Below, piece after piece: positions 46,612 to 55,019 of a stretch of 64,000 nucleotides of DNA. Under the pieces are notes generated by a model, which had not been told where the DNA came from, searched no databases, and saw only the letters and a program-made list of their open reading frames with translations. The stretch is from positions 124,001 to 188,000 of the forward strand of contig NZ_NJNQ01000002.1 of NCBI RefSeq assembly GCF_002742445.1, given 5' to 3'. The DNA comes from Bifidobacterium sp. N4G05 (GTDB taxonomy: Bacteria; Actinomycetota; Actinomycetes; Actinomycetales; Bifidobacteriaceae). Position 1 is the stretch's first letter. Each line of letters begins with the position of its first letter. The translations under genes and the position numbers were made by a program.

Positions 46612-49311
46612 TCAGCTGCGAAGGAGGATTTCTTCCAAGGCGCTGATTACCGAATCGGGCATGCCGGAGGTGCCGAACAGCTCGTTGCTGAAACGGGGCG
46701 CGGTATCGAAGGTGCGCAGAGCCCCGAGCGCACGCACTCCTTGCTCACGAATCGTCTGCATCGCATGCTCTTTGGAAATGTACGGCATTTGCGCATGCAA
46801 GAGCACGTCAAGCACGTCCTGTTCGACTGAATTCTCGGCAATCTGCAGTCCGTCTGAAATCGTAACGTTCAAGCATGCAGTAGACGGCACGTCGCGCACA
46901 ACGACCGACAGACTCAACGTCTGCTGATCGTATGTAATTTCTGCAGTATCGCAAGCTTTACCGTCAATTTCGATACGAACGTTCTGCATGTCTGGCTGCG
47001 CAACCCCACGGAACACAACCTCCCAGTTACGCTGTGCCGGAATGGCAACAGCACAGCCTTCCACCGGACTGACGGTGAACTGCGTGGCATTGTCCGTATT
47101 CTTCCAGTCGAGGCTCATGCGCGTATCGGCAACATGAGTTTGGCCATCGCAAGACTCGGCAGATGCAGAGCCGGAAGCAGCAGAAGCCACAGAGCCGTCG
47201 TCTTCCTTGAGTGTGAACGAACCGTTCGCACCGGGGAACACCAGCACCTGCAGGGACTCCGGATTGCCAAGATCATTCACCTTATTACCCTCGCCAAGCT
47301 GCTGCAACGGCACGATACCGCCAGCCTTGGCAAACACCGGCATACGGTCGATCGCACGCCACACTTCCAAACGACGCCCGGACTTCCCTGCCGAAACGTA
47401 ACGGCGGCCATCGAAGAAGTCATACCATTCACCTTGCGGCAGCCATGCTTCCGTGCTACCCAGCTGCGCGGAATCGTCATTGTCAGAAACAATTGGTGCA
47501 ACCAGCAGCTCAGTACCGAAACGGAATTCATCCGGCACCTCGTACGCCTGCGGATTGTTCGGATCCGCCCAATACATCGGCTCCACCAATGGCATGCCCT
47601 CGAACGCGGCGCGATAGTTCATGGTGTACAGGTACGGCAGCATCATATGGCGCAGTCGCAGCGAACCCACCATGGAATCGCGCACTTCCGCGGAAAAATT
47701 CCACGGTTCCTTACCCATGAACTGCGAATTGCTGGAATGTAGGCGATTGATCGGGCTGAACGTGCCAAGCTGGTACCAACGGGCTTCCAGATGTTCGTTA
47801 CGATAGCCACACATATGACCGCCAATATCGTGACTCCACCATCCGTAGCCGATATTCGACGCGGTAGCAGTGAAATACGGCTGGAACTGCAAGGATTCCC
47901 ACGTAACAATGGTGTCTCCCGAGAAGCCAACCGGGTAGCGGTGCGAACCCGGGCCAGCATACCGCGAGAAGGTGAGCGGCCAACGGTTGTTGCGTTCCGT
48001 GCAACTCACGTTACGTTTGGATTGCTCGACATGCATTTCATGCTCATCGCGAGCGCCCGACTCGGCGCACTTTTCGCATTCGCAGTTCTCATTTACATTG
48101 CGTTCGGAAGAAGTCGCGTAGCGCCCGGAATCCAGGTAGTGCAAATGGTTGAGCACCCACAGCGGGTCGAGTCCCGGCTGACGGGTCACACCGCCCTGCT
48201 GCCAGTCAAGCCACCAGAAGTCAACGCCTTCGGCTTCCATACGATGATGCATGTCGAAGTAGGCGCTTACGAAATCCGGATTCGTCAGGTCGAATTCCAC
48301 CGCCTCTTCGGTTGCGGGATCGATGCCGACACGTTTGGCCACCGCCTCATAGTCGTCTTCGAACGCGCGCACGCCGTCTCGCGGATGCACGTTCAACGTG
48401 GCTTTCAAGCCACGCTCGTGCAAGTCGCGCAAGAACGCCTCATGATCGGGAAACAGCTGCTTATCCCACGAATAGCCGGTCCAACCGGAACCGTATTTCG
48501 GATCGACATCGTCCACGCGGTGCCAGTCCATGTCAATCACGGATGTGGTGAACGGAATGCCTTCGCGCTTGAACCGGTCCATGAGCTGCAAGTATTCGTC
48601 TTGCGTGTAGCGGTAGTAGCGGCTCCACCAATTACCGAGTGCGAAGCGCGGCAGCAGAGGCGTTGGTCCGGCCAGCTTGTAGAAGTCTTGCACCGCTTCG
48701 GTGTAGCGGCGGCCGTAGCCAAAGAAGTAGAAGTCGGTTTCCGCGTGATCGCGTGGCATAACCCATGCACCAAGCGGATTCGGTTTGCCGTTCACTTCAT
48801 GCGCTTCCACGATCACGTTTGCGGCGGAATCGTCGAGTACCGCCCAACCGTCTCGCGAAATCACACCATCGTCCAGAGGAATTTCGCCGTTCGCCTCGTC
48901 GAGCGTGCGCGCGGTGCCTTTGAGATTATGCTTCGGCTCGTCGCCGTAATACCACGTATTGAACTGGGTGTCGGCCACGCCCTTGACGACCACGCTCAAG
49001 CCTTCTTTGCTGAACGGCTTGCCATCGTACGTCACATACAGCGCGGGGGTGTCAACAATGAGCAGTCCGTCGCGATGCGTCACCGTGAATTGCGGGTCGG
49101 CGCCAAAATCGCGGTTGACTACCATTTGCGTGAGATTGTCTTCAAATTCGCCGGAGTCTGACCATTCGAAGCGGATCAGCGATTCCGTTAGAATGCCAAT
49201 CCTCCAATGATCCCCTTGTAAAACCGACGATTCTCGCATTTTCGGACGTGCCTTGCGCACATAGTCGACGAATACCGTGCCGGTTGCGTTATCTAATGCG
49301 TTGTTTGCCAT
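46612..49311 (-). CDS. GH31 glycoside hydrolase (alpha-glucosidase/alpha-xylosidase family)
   Basis: 899 residues. GH31 barrel with candidate nucleophile Asp369 in WWLDWQQGG and acid/base Asp495 in HDIGGHMCG; SVIDMDWHRVDD is the substrate-binding strand. Many GH31 enzymes have the nucleophile in a WxDMNE-type motif, so this is an unusual subgroup and the exact sugar cannot be read. A Cys-rich segment (NENCECEKCAESG, about 404-443) lies between the two catalytic residues. The C-terminal ~200 residues are beta domains and a helical end. No signal peptide: cytoplasmic. AGGAG precedes the ATG. Last gene of the operon with two permeases and a binding protein. Confidence 0.92.
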   Translation of the reverse strand: MANNALDNATGTVFVDYVRKARPKMRESSVLQGDHWRIGILTESLIRFEWSDSGEFEDNLTQMVVNRDFGADPQFTVTHRDGLLIVDTPALYVTYDGKPFSKEGLSVVVKGVADTQFNTWYYGDEPKHNLKGTARTLDEANGEIPLDDGVISRDGWAVLDDSAANVIVEAHEVNGKPNPLGAWVMPRDHAETDFYFFGYGRRYTEAVQDFYKLAGPTPLLPRFALGNWWSRYYRYTQDEYLQLMDRFKREGIPFTTSVIDMDWHRVDDVDPKYGSGWTGYSWDKQLFPDHEAFLRDLHERGLKATLNVHPRDGVRAFEDDYEAVAKRVGIDPATEEAVEFDLTNPDFVSAYFDMHHRMEAEGVDFWWLDWQQGGVTRQPGLDPLWVLNHLHYLDSGRYATSSERNVNENCECEKCAESGARDEHEMHVEQSKRNVSCTERNNRWPLTFSRYAGPGSHRYPVGFSGDTIVTWESLQFQPYFTATASNIGYGWWSHDIGGHMCGYRNEHLEARWYQLGTFSPINRLHSSNSQFMGKEPWNFSAEVRDSMVGSLRLRHMMLPYLYTMNYRAAFEGMPLVEPMYWADPNNPQAYEVPDEFRFGTELLVAPIVSDNDDSAQLGSTEAWLPQGEWYDFFDGRRYVSAGKSGRRLEVWRAIDRMPVFAKAGGIVPLQQLGEGNKVNDLGNPESLQVLVFPGANGSFTLKEDDGSVASAASGSASAESCDGQTHVADTRMSLDWKNTDNATQFTVSPVEGCAVAIPAQRNWEVVFRGVAQPDMQNVRIEIDGKACDTAEITYDQQTLSLSVVVRDVPSTACLNVTISDGLQIAENSVEQDVLDVLLHAQMPYISKEHAMQTIREQGVRALGALRTFDTAPRFSNELFGTSGMPDSVISALEEILLRS

Positions 49312-49323
49312 ACTACTCCTGCC

Positions 49324-50145
49324 TTACTTGCCACTGCCCGTCGCAATACCTGCAATGAACTGCTTCTGGAAAATCATATACACAATGATCACTGGAACAA
49401 TTGCCAACGAAGTTGCTGCGAACAATCCGCCGTAATCGGTGCCATATTGGCCGTTGAAGGCCTTCAGACCGACAGCGAGCAGCTGCTTGTTTTCGTCGGT
49501 AATCATCAAGAATGGCCACAGGTAGTCTTCCCAATTCCACAGGAAGGTGAAGATGGCGAGCGCCGCGATGGTGTTATGGCTCATTGGCAGAATGATGCTA
49601 TGGAAGATTCTGGTTTCGGATGCGCCATCGAGTTTCGCCGCTTCAATGAGTTCGTCAGAAATTCCCGAGATGGATTGGCGGAACAGGAAGATACCGAATG
49701 CGCTGATCATGCCAGGAAGCACGAGCGACGTGTAGGTGTCTTGCAGACCCCAGTTGGTGAACATTTCGTATTGCGGAATGATGGTCACTGCCCAAGGAAT
49801 CATCATGGTGCTCATAACGATGCCGAAAAGCAGGTTGCGACCACGGAATCGCATTTTAGAGAACACGTAACCAAGCACCGCACTTGTGTAGATTGCAATA
49901 CCGGTTTTCAGTACTGCTACGATCAGCGAGTTTGCGAACAATCGCAAGAAATTGAACTTTTCTTGGATGCTCACATAGTTGTCAATCGTGGATGGCTTAG
50001 GGAATAATCCTCCGGTCACTTTGACGATTTCGCTATTTGGCGCGAATGATGAAATGAACATCCAAACAAATGGAACAATGGTGATGATGGCGGCGATGAA
50101 GAGCAGAATCGTAAGAATGATGCCGCCAATTTTACGTGATTTCAT
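49324..50145 (-). CDS. ABC sugar transporter permease (CUT1, MalG type)
   Basis: 273 residues, six transmembrane segments, EAA loop SDELIEAAKLDGASETRIFHSIILPMS. Its ATG overlaps the previous permease stop by four bases (ATGA), showing coupled translation. It is followed after 12 bases by the GH31 gene. Confidence 0.93.
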   Translation of the reverse strand: MKSRKIGGIILTILLFIAAIITIVPFVWMFISSFAPNSEIVKVTGGLFPKPSTIDNYVSIQEKFNFLRLFANSLIVAVLKTGIAIYTSAVLGYVFSKMRFRGRNLLFGIVMSTMMIPWAVTIIPQYEMFTNWGLQDTYTSLVLPGMISAFGIFLFRQSISGISDELIEAAKLDGASETRIFHSIILPMSHNTIAALAIFTFLWNWEDYLWPFLMITDENKQLLAVGLKAFNGQYGTDYGGLFAATSLAIVPVIIVYMIFQKQFIAGIATGSGK

Positions 50146-51029
50146 GCCAGTTCCTCCGAATCTCCAGAAACCTTGAACATGATGAGGGTGAGCACACCAG
50201 TGAACAGGAAGAGCACAACTGCCTGAGCTGACGCGACGCCGAAGTTGTATTTCTGGAATGCCTGATCAAAGATGAGATAGCTGATGGTGTAGGTTGACGT
50301 GCCCGGACCGCCTTCGGTCATGACGAGAATCTGCACGTATGCCTGCAGATAGCTGATCAGTGACGTGATGACAATGAACAAGGTGGTTGATTTAAGCAGC
50401 GGCAGGGTGATTTTGAAGAAAATCTGCACTGAGTTGGCACCGTCGATGGCGGCCGCCTCGTACACGTCTCGAGGAAGATTCATGAGACCGGCCAAATATA
50501 GAACGGTCGCGTAGCCGAAATCCTTCCAAATGGTCATGATGATGACTGCCGGCATGGCCCATTTGGTGTCGTGCAGCCAGTTGATGTCGAGTCCTGTGAT
50601 TTTGTCTACCATGCCGAACTGCGGGTCGAACATCCACATCCACACGAAAGAGACTGCCACGAGCGGAGTGATAGTCGGCATGTAGAACAGACCTCGGAGG
50701 GTGTCTTTGCATTTGACGAGTTTGGCGCTGAGCAGCAGGGCCAAGCCGAGACCAAGCACAATGCGGAAGAGTGTGGAAACACCTGCGAATACCGCCGTGT
50801 TCCCCATGGAAGTCCAGAAGAGTTTGTCAGTGAGGATCTGTTTGAAGTTGTCGAGTCCGACCCAATCATAAGTGCCAATCAGAGGATTCCAGTTATGCAA
50901 ACTGCCCGCGAAGGCTTTAAAAATTGGGTAGGCCAGGAAAATGGCGAAATAGACCACCAAGAAGGCAACGGCCATGTTGCGTAGGGTGAAAATTCTCGAT
51001 ACCAGAGATTCACCATTTTTATTTTTCAT
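50142..51029 (-). CDS. ABC sugar transporter permease (CUT1, MalF type)
   Basis: 295 residues, six transmembrane segments, EAA loop YEAAAIDGANSVQIFFKITLPLL. Pairs with the MalG-type permease it overlaps. No ATP-binding gene in this operon, as with the first importer in the window. Confidence 0.93.
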   Translation of the reverse strand: MKNKNGESLVSRIFTLRNMAVAFLVVYFAIFLAYPIFKAFAGSLHNWNPLIGTYDWVGLDNFKQILTDKLFWTSMGNTAVFAGVSTLFRIVLGLGLALLLSAKLVKCKDTLRGLFYMPTITPLVAVSFVWMWMFDPQFGMVDKITGLDINWLHDTKWAMPAVIIMTIWKDFGYATVLYLAGLMNLPRDVYEAAAIDGANSVQIFFKITLPLLKSTTLFIVITSLISYLQAYVQILVMTEGGPGTSTYTISYLIFDQAFQKYNFGVASAQAVVLFLFTGVLTLIMFKVSGDSEELA

Positions 51030-51201
51030 TGAATCTCGCCTCTCTGTGAGCCGATTCGACCGTTTTGTTACGCAATACAGAATGTCAGATCGAATCGAAT
51101 AAGAAGATTGAACGTATCTCGTAGATAAAAGGCAGCCGCGGCGCGGAAGAAGAATCGTACCGCGACTGCCCGGATTGGAAAAGGGATTGGATATATCGGT
51201 A

Positions 51202-52590
51202 TTACTTATGTTCGTCGAAGTAAGCGTACTTGCTTTCCATTGACGTGAAGTCAGAGCTCTTCATGTCGGTATCCATCTGACCCTGGGCCTCCTTGAGAGC
51301 CTTATCGATGGACATGCCGTTCTGGAAGACGTTCTGGAAAGCAGTGGTGCCGCTGGATTCAACGGTGGACGGTGCCGGTCCCGGCCAGATCAGTCGGTCT
51401 ACGCGCGGCTGGATGGCGGCCATGACCGGCTTGGAGAGAATGTCTTTGTCGTTCTGCAGCGAGGTCTTGGCTGGGAAGGAATTCAGTTCGGATACCGCTT
51501 CACGAATATAATCATCGTTGGCGAGCAGGTACTTGATGAAGTCCTGAGCAACGGACTGCTGCTCCTTGCTCTGGTTCTTGTTGACGCCCGGAGTGGATTC
51601 GCCGTTGTAACGGTCGTATGCAAACGGAGTGTCTTTGGAGAAGGTTGGGGTGGCAAACACGCCGTAGTCAATATCTGGATACTTTTCTTTCAGCGTGCCT
51701 TCCATGTGGCCCCAAGCGTAGATCATCGCAGACTGGCCGTTACCGAAGCTTTGGGTGTAATCGTTACCGAAGTCAACGGATCCGACCTTGTACTTGTCAT
51801 ACAAATCCTTGAGGAACTGCATGTTTTCTTTGGTCACTTCGTTGTTGTAGTTGGCTTTCTTGCCATCTTCGCTGAAGAGCAGTTCACCCTTCTGATAGTT
51901 CAGACCTTGGTAGATGGCGCTATAGGCGTCGCCGTTGAAGTTGAAGCCGGCCTGCGTCATCTTGCTGCCGTCGGTCTTGGTGAGCTTTTGGGCGACCTGG
52001 ATGAATTCGTCCCATGTGGTCGGAATGTCGGCATCGGTGAGGCCCGCTTCGCTCCACAATGTCTTGTTGTAGTAGATGTTGCCGGTGTTAATCACGGAGT
52101 CGATATACTTGACTTTACCGTTTTCATCTTCATGTACGGATGCGGTGGAGTAGTCGGATTCCAGAGACTTGGTGTCGATATCGTAATCCGCTGCGTATGG
52201 ACGAATCAACGCATCGTAAGAGTTATGGATGTTGAAAACGGCAGGACCGTTTTTGCCTTTCAGAGCCAACGGCAGCTTGGTCCAATAATCATCCCATGAA
52301 ACATTCACCGTTTTGATGGTGACGTTCGGATACGTCTTCGTGTAGGACTCAATCATCTTGTAGACCGGATCCGTGCCCTTGCTGCCCCAGCTCCAGTACT
52401 CGAGCTGGATTGGCTTGCCATCGTTCACGAGATGATTGGGGTCGTAGGTGATGGTGTTGCCGATAACGTCAAGCCCTTTGTCGGCTTTCGTATCGGTTGT
52501 GCCGGAGGTGGCATTGCTGTTTCCACACGCAGCCAAGCCGACGATGCTCAAGGCCGCCACTGCCACTGCGATACCTTTGTTGATTTTCAT
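51202..52590 (-). CDS. Sugar-binding lipoprotein of the second importer
   Basis: 462 residues from ATG 52590 (AAGGAG upstream; earlier in-frame starts lie before this site). Lipobox LAAC with Cys22. CUT1 family-1 solute-binding protein (YWSWGSKGTDPVYKMIESYTKTYPNVTIK, then ADIPTTWDEFIQVAQKL). A 172-base gap separates it from the first permease. Candidate operators lie about 100 bases upstream. The ligand should be the substrate of the GH31 enzyme, an alpha-linked oligosaccharide. Confidence 0.93.
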   Translation of the reverse strand: MKINKGIAVAVAALSIVGLAACGNSNATSGTTDTKADKGLDVIGNTITYDPNHLVNDGKPIQLEYWSWGSKGTDPVYKMIESYTKTYPNVTIKTVNVSWDDYWTKLPLALKGKNGPAVFNIHNSYDALIRPYAADYDIDTKSLESDYSTASVHEDENGKVKYIDSVINTGNIYYNKTLWSEAGLTDADIPTTWDEFIQVAQKLTKTDGSKMTQAGFNFNGDAYSAIYQGLNYQKGELLFSEDGKKANYNNEVTKENMQFLKDLYDKYKVGSVDFGNDYTQSFGNGQSAMIYAWGHMEGTLKEKYPDIDYGVFATPTFSKDTPFAYDRYNGESTPGVNKNQSKEQQSVAQDFIKYLLANDDYIREAVSELNSFPAKTSLQNDKDILSKPVMAAIQPRVDRLIWPGPAPSTVESSGTTAFQNVFQNGMSIDKALKEAQGQMDTDMKSSDFTSMESKYAYFDEHK

Positions 52591-52688
52591 ATCTCTCCTT
52601 ACGTCCTCGTAAGCCTTCATCCGCCCCTTGCGGACAAGCAATAGCATACGACAAGGGTTTCATATTGGCAATTCAAGGTTTTTTGAAA

Positions 52689-52718
52689 TGTAACCGGTTT
52701 CATTTGAAACCCGTTTCA
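52689..52718. promoter_or_regulatory. Tandem LacI-type operators between the binding protein and its divergent regulator
   Basis: TGTAACCGGTTTCA (52689-52702) and TGAAACCCGTTTCA (52705-52718) are near-palindromes of the LacI kind with central CG. They lie 16 bases apart centre to centre. A further half-site GGGTTTCAT is at about 52655. The site is placed to control the minus-strand transporter and the plus-strand regulator. Confidence 0.75.
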
Positions 52719-52861
52719 TCTCACCGCTGTGAGCGTGCACACATTGTTTTTCATACGGCGTGTCGTATCGCAACCCTTTTCATTTATCTTTCAACTTTGT
52801 CACCACGAGGACGGCAATGATGGTAGGCTGAAACAAACAGTGAAAAACTTTCGGAGGCACC

Positions 52862-53878
52862 ATGAAAGCGAGCATCGGCGATGTGGCACTGAAGGCAGGC
52901 GTATCGAACGCTACAGTCTCACGCACTTTCGCACACCCTGAACAGGTGTCAGAGGCAACACGGTTGAAAGTGCAGGCCGCAGCCGATGCGTTGAATTTCA
53001 GCGTTTCCAGATCGGCAGGAATTCTTAAATCCGGTAGAACCTATCGCATAGCATTATTGGTCGGCAGCGGCGTCATCGAATGGTTCACTGCCGAAATCAT
53101 TGCCGGACTTAACGATGTTTTGCGTGACGCCGGGTACGATCTGGTCATCTACCCCATCGAGGGGTCGGAAGCGCGTGACGCATTCTTCGAGGAACTTCCC
53201 GTACGCAGCAATGCGGATGCCGTATTCGTTTCCTCATTCGGCATCAGCCCCGACGAGGTCAAACGTCTCGGAACCGCAAAAATTCCGATTATCGGCATCA
53301 ATACCACCAGCGAAGGATTCGATGCAACTGTCGGTATCAACGACAAAGAAGGCATCAAACTCATCGTTCGGCATCTCGCCAAGCTGGGACATCGTAACCT
53401 GCTGTATTTATATGAAAGCTTTTCCTCCACATTGGGATTCAGCTCATTTAACCGTATTTCCGGATTCCAAGAAGCCTGCGATGCAGTTGACGGACTGACC
53501 GCCCGCACACTGGCAGTGCAAAAAGGCGACAGCATTCTAGATGCGGCAATTTCCGAAATCATGGCGCAAGACAACCCACCCACCGCATTGTGTTTCCATC
53601 AGGACTCACAGGCAATTCCATTGTTCTTCCGCCTTCAACGCAGCGGCCTTTCCGTGCCTGGAGATATTTCCGTAACCGGATTTGACGACAGCACCTTCGC
53701 CAAAGAAGCTGAGCTAACCACCGTTCGACAGCGCCCATACGACATGGCCGTCGATGCGGCACAAAAGGCTCTGGCGCTAATCGAAGGACAACCCATCGAG
53801 GAACCATTCGAGACGTTCCCCGTGCAGTTGCAAGTACGAAACTCAACCGCAAAACCACGCACCGCTCCCCTGCTGTAG
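52862..53878 (+). CDS. LacI-family regulator of the GH31 operon
   Basis: 338 residues. HTH at 4-23 (SIGDVALKAGVSNATVSRTF) and hinge helix SRSAGILKSG, with a sugar-binding effector domain (PTALCFHQDSQAIPLFFRL, DISVTGFDDSTFA). GGAGG precedes the ATG. Divergent from the binding-protein gene with two palindromic sites between. It should repress the importer until its sugar is present. Confidence 0.93.
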   Translation: MKASIGDVALKAGVSNATVSRTFAHPEQVSEATRLKVQAAADALNFSVSRSAGILKSGRTYRIALLVGSGVIEWFTAEIIAGLNDVLRDAGYDLVIYPIEGSEARDAFFEELPVRSNADAVFVSSFGISPDEVKRLGTAKIPIIGINTTSEGFDATVGINDKEGIKLIVRHLAKLGHRNLLYLYESFSSTLGFSSFNRISGFQEACDAVDGLTARTLAVQKGDSILDAAISEIMAQDNPPTALCFHQDSQAIPLFFRLQRSGLSVPGDISVTGFDDSTFAKEAELTTVRQRPYDMAVDAAQKALALIEGQPIEEPFETFPVQLQVRNSTAKPRTAPLL

Positions 53879-54260
53879 GCCGCAGCGTGTACTCGCGTGA
53901 AATCACTTCGCGTAATACCCCACGCCAACCGGTCTATCTGCGTTATGTATGGCAGATTTTGCTTCTTGTCCGGAGACCCGCCGCATCAATTAAGTGACTG
54001 CAAGAATCCATTCAATACGTTGCTGCCAGCAACACTTCGGAAAGCAAAGTAAAAGTTTCCAATATATTCGGAGGCATCGCCAAGCAATGCAACCGTATTA
54101 AAACTTGGTTCGATTAAGGTTCGATAAATCTGCCTCGCCATTTTTGCTTATGGCGAGGTAAAATACATCCTTCCTACATGGCTTTGCTGCTTTTTGTATC
54201 TTTTGTTGTTATCCGTTGCCACTTGTCGGCATCGGCACAGCATATCAGTATCATGTGCGT
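53879..54260. other. 382-bp intergenic region with one repeat copy and a hairpin
   Basis: No supported gene. One motif copy at 53938-53960 (CTGCGTTATGTATGGCAGATTTT, here in plus orientation after the regulator gene) and a nine-bp hairpin CCTCGCCAT/ATGGCGAGG at 54133-54158 that may be a terminator. A short direct repeat GGTTCGAT is at about 54103-54128. Confidence 0.6.
54133..54158 (+). terminator. Possible terminator hairpin
   Basis: Nine-bp perfect arms CCTCGCCAT (54133-54141) and ATGGCGAGG (54150-54158) with a T-rich loop; far (250 bases) from the upstream regulator stop. Confidence 0.45.
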
Positions 54261-54440
54261 ATGCGACTTCTTGGCAATATTCTGTGGCTGATTTTGGGTG
54301 GTCTGTTTCTGGCTGCGAGCTCGGCCGTTATAGGGGTGGTACTGTGCGTCACCATCATCGGTATTCCGTTCGGCATTCAATCGTTCAAGATGGCCAAACT
54401 AGCTCTATGGCCGTTCGGCTCGCAAATCCGCAGCTTGTAA
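54261..54440 (+). CDS. YccF-domain membrane protein, one repeat only
   Basis: 59 residues from ATG 54261 (MRLLGNILWLILGGLFL, then VTIIGIPFGIQSFKMAKLALWPFG), the typical single unit of the YccF/DUF307 family. Normal family members carry two such units (~120-150 residues), so this is half-length: truncated, or a minimal form. The sequence after the stop has no second unit. Two membrane helices. Surrounded by repeats. Start has no ribosome site. Confidence 0.65.
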   Translation: MRLLGNILWLILGGLFLAASSAVIGVVLCVTIIGIPFGIQSFKMAKLALWPFGSQIRSL

Positions 54441-55019
54441 CCACTTCAGATCACTTCACCCAACATAGACGGCCATCGACTGCCGTCTGGCATATAAGTA
54501 TCGAGGAGCTGCGGTCCGAACAGGCCGTGACCACTGCACCCTAAGCAACGAAACACATTTCATTTCGCTTATATGTGGCAGATTGCAGGAGATGAAAACT
54601 TCCATTTCGCTTATATGTGGCAGGTCGTAACAGGAAAAAGCCACTTCGGGGGTACATATTCCACAGTTAGAGGGTATAACCCCGCCGACTATCTGCCACA
54701 TATAAGCGAAATGACATTTTCGCACCGGCCAAATACGCCACCTGTAAGGCAAATAAGGCATAACCTACACACAGCGTTTGCCAAGCCCGACGAATTCCAT
54801 TGGCCCCATCACTGATTTCACCACTAGTTGCGCGACATATTTCATTCGCATATGGCAGCTCCAGAGCGGCAAGGCTCAAAAACTGAACAGTTGAACATTA
54901 CCTACCCAAATGATTGCTGATTCCAGCCGCTTTGTGGACAGGTTAAAGAATACTTGCGATAGCAGCTTCTCTAGCTGTACGTTATCTAGAAGAAGACATC
55001 CGTACCCCGTCAAATATGG
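54441..55019. other. 579-bp intergenic region rich in repeats
   Basis: No supported gene; short open frames here are repeat translations. Holds four full or partial copies of the CTTATATGTGGCAG motif, described separately. Confidence 0.6.
54561..54858. repeat. Four copies of the TTTCGCTTATATGTGGCAG motif, three identical over 21 bp
   Basis: Identical 21-bp copies at 54561-54581 (plus), 54603-54623 (plus) and 54693-54713 (minus); a diverged plus copy at 54839-54858. The two plus copies could each pair with the minus copy to make alternative 21-bp stems. Plus copies follow the YccF gene; the minus copy is downstream of the minus-strand Wzy-like gene. Confidence 0.75.

Noticed and set aside
46454..54858. 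A CRISPR array made of the CTTATATGTGGCAG repeats
   Set aside because: Spacing is irregular, orientation is mixed and no cas gene is present.
54456..54879. Short open frames with repeated LPHISEM-like peptides
   Set aside because: These are translations of the intergenic DNA repeat in several frames, without ribosome sites.
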